This document shows positions 1-5,557 of a DNA stretch of 5,722 nt, piece after piece. The stretch's first letter is position 1. The number at the start of each line of letters is the position of its first letter. Both the position numbers and the translations under genes were made by a program. The notes below the pieces were generated by a model. It was not told the origin of the DNA, searched no databases, and saw nothing but the letters and a program-made list of their open reading frames with translations. The DNA is from JANMQK01 sp031370485 (GTDB lineage: Bacteria > Acidobacteriota > Polarisedimenticolia > Gp22-AA2), in NCBI GenBank assembly GCA_031370485.1, contig JANMQK010000099.1:1-5722 (forward strand). The letters are read 5' to 3'.

Positions 1-247
1 GGTAGGTGACCTGGCCGCCCCGGTCGCAGCGCTCGACCGCGACCCCAAGCTTCTCGAGGGTACGCGCATCGAGCAGGACATCCTCCGGTGTGGCGTTCCG
101 CCCCAGGGTGATCACGGGGGGATGCTCCAGGAGGAGCAGCCGCTCCTCCCCCACACCGTCCTTCAGGCTGCGGGAGAGACGCTGCTGCATGGCCGCCGCC
201 TCGCGGTAGCCGATCCTGCCGAGGTACTCGTAGCCGCAGCGTCGCAT
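1..247 (-). CDS. lipB: LipB, lipoyl(octanoyl) transferase, N-terminal part (cut by window edge)
   Basis: LipB transfers the octanoyl group from octanoyl-acyl carrier protein to the conserved lysine of lipoyl domains, the first step of endogenous lipoate synthesis in the cytoplasm. The 82 visible codons read MRRCGYEYLGRIGYREA, then LLLLEHPPVITLGR (about residues 38-51), and end with GGQVTY at the window edge. HPPVxTLGR and GGQVTYHGPGQ are the two N-terminal hallmarks of the family; the second is interrupted by the edge. The catalytic Lys and Cys of the family lie further on and cannot be checked. The chosen ATG (247-245) has an AAGGAA Shine-Dalgarno-like stretch at 264-259 and gives the usual LipB N-terminus. 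The gene starts 38 nt after the E2 stop, so it is probably co-transcribed with its own substrate protein. An 8-bp GC hairpin (266-284) sits just upstream of the ribosome binding site. The family call is very secure. Confidence 0.95.
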   Translation of the reverse strand, partial: MRRCGYEYLGRIGYREAAAMQQRLSRSLKDGVGEERLLLLEHPPVITLGRNATPEDVLLDARTLEKLGVAVERCDRGGQVTY

Positions 248-265
248 CTCTCGGTCCGTTCCTTC

Positions 266-284
266 GCCGGGCGGCCCGCCCGGC
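266..284 (-). repeat. GC hairpin in the E2-lipB gap, shared with the E1beta-E2 gap
   Basis: A perfect inverted repeat has arms 266-273 and 277-284 with a 3-nt loop. It lies directly after the E2 stop and directly before the lipB Shine-Dalgarno. No T-run follows, so it is not a standard intrinsic terminator. The 16 bases CCGGGCGGCCCGCCCG (267-282) recur exactly at 1670-1685 in the E1beta-E2 gap. Roles in mRNA stability, processing or translation control are inference. Confidence 0.6.
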
Positions 285-285
285 C

Positions 286-1635
286 TCAGACGATGCCCGT
301 GAACTTCCCGGCTTCGAGCGTGTCCTTGATGTGCGCCATGAACTGGTCGGCGATCGCCCCGTCGAGAAGCCGGTGGTCGAACGACAGCGCCAGGTTGACG
401 ATGGGCCGGATGCCGATGGCGTCATCGATCACGACCGGCCGCTTGTTGATGGCCCCGACTCCCATGATGGCGACCTGGGGTTGGTTGATGATCGGGGTGC
501 CGAACAGGCTGCCGTACACACCCGGGTTGGTGATGGTGAAGGTCCCCCCCTGCGCCTCGTCGGGCGACAGCTTCTTGCCGCGCGCCCGCTCGGCCAGGTC
601 GGCCACCGCCTTGGCGATGCCCGAGAGGCTGAGGTCCTGGGCGTTTTTGACCACCGGCACGATGAGGCCCCAGTCGAGAGCCACCGCGATGCCGATGTTG
701 ATGTCCTTCTTGTAGACGACGTTATCGCCGTCGAGCGAGGCGTTCACGACGGGGAACGCCTTCAGGCCCTCGATCGCCGCCTTCACCATGAACGGGGTCA
801 CCGTCAGCTTGACCCCGTGCCGCTCGAGGAATGCCGCCTTGTGCTCCTCGCGCAGCCTCATCACCCGGTGCATGTCCACCTCGAACACCGTCGTGACGTG
901 CGCCGAGGTCCGGCGGCTCAGGACCATGTGCTCGGCGATCTTCTTTCGCATGGTGGTCATCGGCACGATTGAAACGCGCTCGCCGGAAGCGTAGGCCGGC
1001 GCCGCCGCCCCGCGGAAGGGGATCGCGGCGGCCCCGGGCGCGGCGCCGCCGCCCGACTCGAGGACCGCCATGACATCCCGCTTGCTGACCCGGCCGCCGA
1101 TGCCGGTGCCGGAAATCGCGCCAAGGTCGAGGTTGTGCTCCTGCACCATTCGGCGCACCACGGGAGAGGAGCGAACCCGCCGCATCTCCTCGACCGAAGC
1201 CCCGGCACGGGTCATCTCGGCGGCCTTCGGGATCGAAGCGCCGGCAGCGGCCCTGGGGTATGGGGCGCTGGCCGGTGCCAGGCGGGGGGATGCGGCCGGG
1301 GCTGGCTGCGGCTTCGCGGCGGCCGGAGCCGGGACCGCGGCTGGAGCCTTGCCGGCCGCCGGCGGCTTCGCCGCGCCGGCGGAGACAGCCGCTCCCGCCC
1401 CGGTCTCGATCAGGGCGACGACCGTGTTCACCGGGACCGTCTGCCCCTCCTGCACCTTGATCTCGGCCAGCGTCCCGGCGGAGGGGGCCGGGATCTCGGC
1501 ATCGACCTTGTCGGTCGAGATTTCGAAGATCGGCTCGTCCCGCGCCACCGTGTCGCCAGCCTTCTTGAGCCAGCGGGTCAGGGTTCCCTCGGCGATGCTC
1601 TCCCCCATCTGGGGCATGATCACGTCAACGCGCAT
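286..1635 (-). CDS. pdhC: E2, dihydrolipoamide acyltransferase of a 2-oxo acid dehydrogenase complex
   Basis: This 449-residue protein is the core acyltransferase. It moves the acyl group from its lipoyl arm to CoA and scaffolds E1 and E3. One lipoyl domain occupies residues 1-77, with the modified lysine K43 in EISTDKVDAEIP. An Ala/Pro-rich flexible linker follows (about 78-150), then a peripheral subunit-binding domain (about 153-193, VRSSPVVRRMVQEHN...GTGIGGRVSKRDV). After a second linker the catalytic domain runs from 219 to 449 and ends with ALSFDHRLLDGA, giving the active-site H421 and D425. The ATG at 1635 has a strong AGAGGAG site at 1648-1642, six bases upstream. The gene begins 56 nt after E1beta and is followed by lipB. 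Motifs such as GGTFTITNPGVYGSLFGTPIIN and HGVKLTVTPFMVKAA resemble the SucB/mycobacterial-type E2 group, so the acyl substrate (acetyl, succinyl or branched-chain) is not settled. The neighbouring alpha/beta E1 argues against 2-oxoglutarate. sucB or bkdB are alternative names. Confidence 0.96.
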   Translation of the reverse strand: MRVDVIMPQMGESIAEGTLTRWLKKAGDTVARDEPIFEISTDKVDAEIPAPSAGTLAEIKVQEGQTVPVNTVVALIETGAGAAVSAGAAKPPAAGKAPAAVPAPAAAKPQPAPAASPRLAPASAPYPRAAAGASIPKAAEMTRAGASVEEMRRVRSSPVVRRMVQEHNLDLGAISGTGIGGRVSKRDVMAVLESGGGAAPGAAAIPFRGAAAPAYASGERVSIVPMTTMRKKIAEHMVLSRRTSAHVTTVFEVDMHRVMRLREEHKAAFLERHGVKLTVTPFMVKAAIEGLKAFPVVNASLDGDNVVYKKDINIGIAVALDWGLIVPVVKNAQDLSLSGIAKAVADLAERARGKKLSPDEAQGGTFTITNPGVYGSLFGTPIINQPQVAIMGVGAINKRPVVIDDAIGIRPIVNLALSFDHRLLDGAIADQFMAHIKDTLEAGKFTGIV

Positions 1636-1641
1636 CGTGCG

Positions 1642-1648
1642 CTCCTCT
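1642..1648 (-). promoter_or_regulatory. Strong ribosome binding site of E2
   Basis: AGAGGAG lies six bases before the E2 ATG (1635). Together with the 56-nt gap it suggests that E2 is initiated independently rather than by coupling to E1beta. Confidence 0.7.
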
Positions 1649-1670
1649 AAAAAGGCCTTCGTGTCCCGAC

Positions 1671-1685
1671 CGGGCGGCCCGCCCG
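1671..1685 (-). repeat. GC hairpin in the E1beta-E2 gap, copy of the 266-284 element
   Basis: A six-bp GC stem (1671-1676 with 1680-1685) closes a 3-nt loop. Bases 1670-1685 match 267-282 exactly (CCGGGCGGCCCGCCCG). It lies 6 nt after the E1beta stop. A TTTTT run on the minus strand (1653-1649) lies 17 nt after the stem, too far for a canonical terminator, and it abuts the E2 ribosome binding site. Attenuation between E1beta and E2 is possible but unproven. Confidence 0.5.
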
Positions 1686-1691
1686 CCGGCG

Positions 1692-2708
1692 TTAGTAGGC
1701 ATTGAGCTTGCGCGCCGCCGCCAGGATCTTATCCTTATTGGGCAGGAAGAACTCCTCGAGCGGTGGGCTGTAGGGAACCGGCGTGTCGGGCGCCGTGACG
1801 CGCAGCACCGGCCCGTCAAGGTGCTCGAAGACCTCCTCGTTGATCATCGCGGTGATCTCGCCGGCGATTCCCCCGGTCCGCGTGTCCTCGTGCACCACGA
1901 GGACTTTCCCCGTCTTGCGGGCGGAACCGAGGATCGCCTCCCGGTCGAGCGGCAGCAGCGTGCGGAGATCGATCACCTCGGTTTTTACTCCGCGCTCGCT
2001 CTCGAGGACCTCCGCCGCCTCGAGCGATGGGTAGAGCATCGCCCTATAGGTCAGAATCGTCAGGTCGCTCCCCTCGCGGCGGACCGCGGCGCGCCCGATC
2101 GGCACCAGGTAATCCTCTTTAGGCAGCTCTTCCTTGATGCGGCGGTAGAGGTACTTGTGCTCCAGGTAGATAACCGGGTCGTCGTCGCGGATCGCCGCCT
2201 TGATCAACCCCTTGGCGTCGTAAGCCGTGGCGGGGGCCACCACCTTGAGCCCCGGCGTGTGGACGAAGTACATCTCGGGATTCTGCGAGTGGAACGGCCC
2301 GCCGTGGACCCCGCCGCCGCAGGGGCCGCGGATGACCATCGGCACGCCGCCCCCCCAGCGGTAGCGGCTCTTGGCCGCGAAGTTCGTGATCGGGTCGAAG
2401 GCGCAGGCGATGAAGTCGATGAACTGCATCTCGGCGACGGGACGCATCCCCATCAGGGCCGCGCCGATGGCCGCGCCGACAATCGCGGTCTCGGAAATCG
2501 GCGTGTCGATGACCCGTGACGCGCCGAACCGCTCGAGCATCCCTTCGGTCACCTTGAACGCTCCGCCGTAAACGCCGATGTCCTCCCCCAGGAGGAAGAC
2601 GCTGTCGTCCTTTTCCATCTCCTCCCAGATTCCCTGCCGGATGGCCTCGAGGTAGGTCGTGGTCACGGCTTCACCCTTGCGGCCCGTGGCGCCGCGCGAG
2701 GCGGTCAT
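1692..2708 (-). CDS. pdhB: E1 beta subunit, thiamine-dependent 2-oxo acid dehydrogenase
   Basis: This is the beta subunit of the heterotetrameric E1. With alpha it binds TPP at the interface, decarboxylates the 2-oxo acid and acylates the E2 lipoyl group. Counting from the ATG at 2708 (338 aa), the Transketolase pyrimidine-binding domain shows GEDIGVYGGAF (41-51), the TPP-contacting glutamate E73 in TPISETAIVGAAIG, and the His-loop VHGGPFHSQNPE with H140 at the family's active-site position. The C-terminal transketolase domain carries VIDLRTLLPLD and HEDTRTGGIAGEI. HSQNPEMYFVHTPGLKVV and YLEHKYLYR look more like branched-chain 2-oxo acid dehydrogenase beta than classical PDH beta. The ATG overlaps the E1alpha stop as ATGA, which suggests translational coupling. 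A GTG at 2666, preceded by an AAGG stretch, would give 324 aa starting VTTTYLEAIRQ, closer to the usual family N-terminus. The true start is therefore open; bkdB-type naming is the alternative. Confidence 0.94.
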   Translation of the reverse strand: MTASRGATGRKGEAVTTTYLEAIRQGIWEEMEKDDSVFLLGEDIGVYGGAFKVTEGMLERFGASRVIDTPISETAIVGAAIGAALMGMRPVAEMQFIDFIACAFDPITNFAAKSRYRWGGGVPMVIRGPCGGGVHGGPFHSQNPEMYFVHTPGLKVVAPATAYDAKGLIKAAIRDDDPVIYLEHKYLYRRIKEELPKEDYLVPIGRAAVRREGSDLTILTYRAMLYPSLEAAEVLESERGVKTEVIDLRTLLPLDREAILGSARKTGKVLVVHEDTRTGGIAGEITAMINEEVFEHLDGPVLRVTAPDTPVPYSPPLEEFFLPNKDKILAAARKLNAY

Positions 2709-3820
2709 GCCGCCGGCCACCAGGGGGTCTCGTACCCCGGCTCGCGGTAGACACCGCGCAGCGCCTCCCCCGGCTCGGGAAGCGGGCTCTCCTGGGCTCG
2801 GGTGGCGGCGTCGTCCAGTTCCGGCGCTATGGCCCGGGCCACCGACTCGAGATCGTCTTTCGTGGCGTGCCCTTCCTTGATCAGGAAGGCCTCGAAGCGA
2901 TCGATCGGGTCGAGCCGCTTCCAGGCCTCGAGGAGTTTATTCGGAACGTAGCGCATGTCGTCGTGCTGCGCGTGCCCCTTCATCCGCATGGCGCGGCACT
3001 CGAGGAGGGTCGGACCTTCGCCGCGGCGGCCACGCTCCATGGCCCGGCGGGTCGCCGCGTGCACCGCCAGGATGTCGGTGCCGTCGATCGACTCGGCGGC
3101 GCAGCCGTAGGCCGGTCCCTTCTCGGCGAGGCTGCCCACGGCGAACTGCCGGTCGGTGGTGGTCGAGTAGGCATAGCCGTTGTTCTCGACGATCAGGACC
3201 AGGGGCAGCCGCAGCGCGGCCGCGAAGTTCAGCCCTTCGTGGAAGTACCCTGTAGACGTGGCGCCGTCTCCGACGTAGGTCAGCGCCACCCGGTTCTCGC
3301 CGCGGCTGCGCGCCGCCAGGGCCGCCCCCGCCATGACGGGAACAAGCGACCCAACGACACTGATCGGGCCGATGAGGGAGAGTTTAAGGACGTTCCCGAA
3401 GTGCAACGTCCCGTCCTTCCCGTGCGTCGGGGCGTCGTACCGGGCGAGAAACTGCAGGAAGAGATCGAGCGGCCTCACTCCCCGGACGAGAAGCGACCCG
3501 ATGTTGCGGATCATCGGCGCCAGGAGGTCGGTCGGCTCGAGGGCGTACGCCGTCCCGACCGAGATCGCTTCCTGCCCGAGGCTGCTGTAGAGGCCCCCCA
3601 CGACCTGTCCCTGCCGGTGGAGGGCCGTCAGCTTGTCTTCGACCATGCGGTTGAGCCGGAGGTACCGGTGCATCGCCAGGAGATCCTCGCGCGGCAGCCC
3701 ATGATTGCGGATCGGCCCGGCCGGGACCGGAAGGGCCGTGGTCCGCGCGGACCCCGCGCGCGACCGCCGGGTGCGGGCGGCTTTTTTGCGGGACCGGCGG
3801 GCGGCCTTTTTCGCGGGCAT
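2705..3820 (-). CDS. pdhA: E1 alpha subunit, thiamine-dependent 2-oxo acid dehydrogenase
   Basis: This is the TPP-binding alpha subunit of E1 (371 aa). The TPP/Mg motif begins at GDG (184-186, in TYVGDGATSTGYFHEGLNFA) and ends at ENNGYAYST, with the NN pair at 213-214: the classic GDG-x(26)-NN spacing. EGP-TLLECRAMRMKGH (268-283) is the family's conserved loop. Where mitochondrial E1alpha has the phosphorylated Ser after GH, this protein has Ala (A284), so no equivalent site exists. The first 28 residues are an unusual basic tail with 12 Lys/Arg and two KKAAR repeats; homology to the family begins around residue 40. The ATG at 3820 overlaps the E3 stop by one base (TGATG), and the stop overlaps the E1beta ATG by four. 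The GDGATSxG and YST motifs lean towards the branched-chain or general bacterial alpha group, so pyruvate specificity is an inference from operon type, not from the sequence. Confidence 0.94.
   Translation of the reverse strand: MPAKKAARRSRKKAARTRRSRAGSARTTALPVPAGPIRNHGLPREDLLAMHRYLRLNRMVEDKLTALHRQGQVVGGLYSSLGQEAISVGTAYALEPTDLLAPMIRNIGSLLVRGVRPLDLFLQFLARYDAPTHGKDGTLHFGNVLKLSLIGPISVVGSLVPVMAGAALAARSRGENRVALTYVGDGATSTGYFHEGLNFAAALRLPLVLIVENNGYAYSTTTDRQFAVGSLAEKGPAYGCAAESIDGTDILAVHAATRRAMERGRRGEGPTLLECRAMRMKGHAQHDDMRYVPNKLLEAWKRLDPIDRFEAFLIKEGHATKDDLESVARAIAPELDDAATRAQESPLPEPGEALRGVYREPGYETPWWPAA
3773..3817 (-). repeat. Imperfect tandem DNA repeat encoding the basic E1alpha tail
   Basis: Bases 3797-3817 and 3773-3792 are near-identical (one substitution and one indel) with a start-to-start period of 24 nt, i.e. 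eight codons. Each contains a run of five or six A on the coding strand and encodes KKAAR (residues 4-8 and 12-16). The period of whole codons keeps the frame and points to local duplication. Confidence 0.6.
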
Positions 3821-5226
3821 CAGAAGTGGATCCCCCGGCCGTGCAGGTTGAGCGCCGCCTCCCCCATCGCCTCGGAGAGCGTCGGGTGGGCGTGCACCGC
3901 GTGGAACAGCTCCTCGACTGTCGATTCGAGCCGCAGGGCCATGCCCCCCTCGGCGATGAGCTCGGTTGCCTTGGGACCTATGATGTGGATGCCGAGCAGC
4001 TCGTCATAGCGCTCGTCGCCGACCAGCTTGACGAACCCTTCCTGGACTCCGAGGATCGCGGCCTTGCCAAGAACGGGGATCGGGAACCGGCCGATCCTGA
4101 CCTTGTGCCCGCGGGCCCGCGCCGCCTGCTCCGACAACCCGATGCTGGCGACTTCCGGCTCGCTGTAGGTGGCGTTCGGCATCTGGTCGTAATTGATGGG
4201 CTCCGGGTTGCGGCCGGCGATCGCCTCTACGGCGACGATCCCCTCGTGCGACGCGACATGCGCCAGCATCGGTGTCGGCAGCAGGTCGCCGATCGCGTAG
4301 ACCGACGGCTCGCCCGTGCGCATGTGCTTGTCGACCTTCACGAATCCCCGGTCGAGCTCGACCTTCGTTCCTTCGAGCCCCAGCCCCTCCGTCAGCGGCT
4401 TGCGCCCGAGCGCCACCAAGACCACGTCCGCCTTGAGGGTCTCCTTGCCCCCTTTCTCCGAACTGACCAGGACCTCGACCATCTTGCCGGCGACCCTGAC
4501 CTCCTCGACCCGCGTCGCGACCCTGACGCCGATATCGCGCTTCTTGAGGGCCTTCTGCATCTCGGCCGAGATCTCCTCGTCCTCGAGCGGCAGCACGCGG
4601 GGAAGCATCTCGATGAGGGTCACGGTGCTTCCGAAGCGGGAGTAGATCGACGCGAATTCGACGCCGACGGCCCCGGCGCCGAGCACCAGGAATGTCTTCG
4701 GGACGAACTCGAGGGCGATCGCCTCGTTGCTGGTGATGACCCGCGCGCCGTCCGGCTTGAGCCCCGGGAGCATCTTCGGCACCGACCCGGTCGCGAGCAG
4801 CACGTTGCGGGTGGCCAGAGTCTGCGTGGCGCCCTGGGCGTCCGCGACCTCGACCTTCCCGGGGCCCTTCAGGCGCCCCGTGCCGTGCACGACCGTGACG
4901 CCGTTTTTCTTCATCAGGTATTCGACCCCGCGCGCCAGCCGTCGCACGACGTCCGTCCGGTGCTTGTGGACGCCGGGAAGGTCCAGCCTGACGTCCCCCG
5001 TCTTGACGCCGAAGCGGCCGGCTTCCCGCGCCGTCTCGAGAACCTCGGCGCTGTGGAGCAGGGCTTTCGTGGGGATGCAGCCGACGTGCAGGCAGGTGCC
5101 GCCGAGACCGGCCGACTTCTCGACGACGGCCGTCTTGAGCCCGAGCTGCGCCGCCCTCACGGCCGCGACGTAGCCGCCGGGGCCGGAGCCGATGATGGTC
5201 AGATCGAAGGATTGCGGGTCGGCCAC
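3820..5226 (-). CDS. lpdA: E3, dihydrolipoamide dehydrogenase
   Basis: This flavoprotein reoxidises dihydrolipoyl-E2 with NAD+ to give NADH. From the GTG at 5226 it is 468 aa, the normal length. The FAD dinucleotide motif is GSGPGG (13-18). The redox disulfide is GGTCLHVGCIPTKALL with C45 and C50; the third residue of the loop is His where Asn is most common. The NAD Rossmann motif is GAGAVG (183-188), the second FAD motif is YAIGDLLPTPMLAHVASHEG (from 310), and the dimer-interface acid/base dyad is HPTLSE (H447, E452). The frame stays open upstream to an ATG at 5289, but AAGGGAGGA lies just before GTG 5226 and the extra 21 residues are low-complexity and unlike the family, so GTG is preferred. 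It is the first gene of the complex operon and overlaps E1alpha by one base. E3 could also serve other lipoyl complexes (glycine cleavage, 2-oxoglutarate). Confidence 0.96.
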   Translation of the reverse strand: MADPQSFDLTIIGSGPGGYVAAVRAAQLGLKTAVVEKSAGLGGTCLHVGCIPTKALLHSAEVLETAREAGRFGVKTGDVRLDLPGVHKHRTDVVRRLARGVEYLMKKNGVTVVHGTGRLKGPGKVEVADAQGATQTLATRNVLLATGSVPKMLPGLKPDGARVITSNEAIALEFVPKTFLVLGAGAVGVEFASIYSRFGSTVTLIEMLPRVLPLEDEEISAEMQKALKKRDIGVRVATRVEEVRVAGKMVEVLVSSEKGGKETLKADVVLVALGRKPLTEGLGLEGTKVELDRGFVKVDKHMRTGEPSVYAIGDLLPTPMLAHVASHEGIVAVEAIAGRNPEPINYDQMPNATYSEPEVASIGLSEQAARARGHKVRIGRFPIPVLGKAAILGVQEGFVKLVGDERYDELLGIHIIGPKATELIAEGGMALRLESTVEELFHAVHAHPTLSEAMGEAALNLHGRGIHF

Positions 5227-5230
5227 CTGG

Positions 5231-5240
5231 GTCCTCCCTT
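5231..5240 (-). promoter_or_regulatory. Ribosome binding site that fixes the E3 start
   Basis: On the minus strand the sequence reads AAGGGAGGAC, followed by CCAG and GTG (5226-5224). The strong GGGAGGA match at good spacing decides for the GTG start over the longer ATG frame beginning at 5289. Confidence 0.75.
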
Positions 5241-5257
5241 GCGCTCCGTGCGGCGCT

Positions 5258-5307
5258 GCGACTCTCGGGCCCGGCCTCCCGCGGCCCACGGTCCGGACGA
5301 AAGTCGC
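5258..5307 (-). other. Foldable GC-rich leader of the E3-E1-E2 operon
   Basis: Arms 5299-5307 and 5258-5266 pair over nine positions (one G-U). Inside them lie the palindrome GTCCGGAC (5291-5298) and a GGGCC/GGCCC stem (5283-5287 with 5267-5271). The structure would sit between the promoter and the E3 ribosome binding site in the 5' UTR. No known riboswitch class is recognised, and high GC alone favours chance pairing. Confidence 0.35.
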
Positions 5308-5349
5308 TGCCGTGTCGAGGGTTTCGGCGGGCTTCCGGGAAAGGGGCGG

Positions 5350-5358
5350 ATTATAGCA
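5350..5358 (-). promoter_or_regulatory. Extended -10 promoter (TGCTATAAT) for the lpdA-pdhABC-lipB operon
   Basis: The minus strand shows a perfect TATAAT (5355-5350) preceded by TG at the extended -10 position (5358-5357). A start of transcription near 5343 would leave a leader of about 117 nt before GTG 5226. No good -35 lies at 16-18 bp; the nearest TTGTCC (5384-5379) is 23 bp away, but extended -10 promoters can work without one. An exact consensus in such GC-rich DNA, in the only long gap, makes this the most likely operon promoter. Confidence 0.6.
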
Positions 5359-5433
5359 CGCAGGCGGCGGTGTTCCGCGGACAAGCCACCCTCAGGCCGG
5401 TACAGTTGCTGAGATTGGCTTTCAGCATCCACG

Positions 5434-5480
5434 GAACCAGCACAGGGGACGATCTGCTTCTACGAGCTGCCGGCTGGTTC
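5434..5480. repeat. Inverted repeat, 8-bp perfect arms, 31-nt spacer
   Basis: GAACCAGC (5434-5441) is the exact reverse complement of GCTGGTTC (5473-5480). On the plus strand a T-rich stretch (5478-5493) follows, but the loop is long for a terminator. It could be part of a small RNA fold or an operator-like site. Confidence 0.4.
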
Positions 5481-5492
5481 TTTAATGATTTT

Positions 5493-5532
5493 TCCGGGGG
5501 TGGGAGTCGAACCCGCATGACCCAGAGGGTCA
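5493..5532 (-). pseudogene. tRNA-like 3' relic: T-arm/B-box match plus variable-arm-like hairpin
   Basis: On the minus strand GGTTCGACTCC (5513-5503) matches the universal tRNA T-arm consensus, inside GCGGG-TTCGACT-CCCAC (5516-5500; one C-A mismatch in the stem), followed by CCCCGGA (5499-5493) where an acceptor 3' strand would be. Just upstream is a perfect 6-bp hairpin with a 3-nt loop (5532-5518), the shape of a class II variable arm or of an imperfect terminator for the upstream gene. I could not form an anticodon arm with T33 and a paired stem, nor find a complementary 5' acceptor strand, and the upstream 5' part would run into the neighbouring coding sequence. A functional tRNA is therefore unlikely; a degenerate tRNA 3' end or chance resemblance are the options. 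Confidence 0.3.
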
Positions 5533-5557
5533 AGTACGAGAAATGCGCTCCCGTCCG

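Larger units (their letters stand above)
5227..5557. other. 331-nt intergenic region upstream of the operon
   Basis: I find no credible protein gene here. The part next to E3 (5227-5345) is very GC-rich and foldable. The stretch 5401-5500 is clearly lower in G+C (53 of 100 by my count) and differs in character from the coding DNA around it. It holds a hairpin at 5407-5427 (TGCTGA/TCAGCA arms), a longer inverted repeat at 5434-5480, and a tRNA T-arm-like stretch at 5493-5516. A small RNA, an old mobile-element scar or plain regulatory DNA are all possible. Confidence 0.6.

Noticed and set aside
3782..3787. Run of six A in the E1alpha coding strand as a programmed frameshift site
   Set aside because: The codon phase is AAA AAA G, not the X XXY YYZ phase needed for -1 slippage, and the zero frame already gives the full-length protein.
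3734..3820. E1alpha basic tail as a mitochondrial targeting peptide (eukaryotic origin)
   Set aside because: Tightly overlapping genes, Shine-Dalgarno sites and the operon layout are bacterial; the tail is better seen as a bacterial Lys/Arg/Ala extension.
2867..4009. Plus-strand open frame of about 380 codons opposite E1alpha
   Set aside because: It is an antisense shadow of E1alpha with low-complexity, Arg/Gly/Val-rich composition and no motif; similar shadows lie at 1821-2519 and 331-972.
5379..5384. TTGTCC as the -35 box for the TATAAT at 5350-5355
   Set aside because: The spacing is 23 bp, outside the usable 15-19 bp range; the extended -10 explains the promoter better.
3826..5412. Long plus-strand open frame (about 528 codons) opposite E3
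   Set aside because: It lies antisense to a full-length gene with all catalytic motifs. Its product is Arg/Asp/Leu/Val-rich without recognisable domains, as expected from the complement of high-GC codons.
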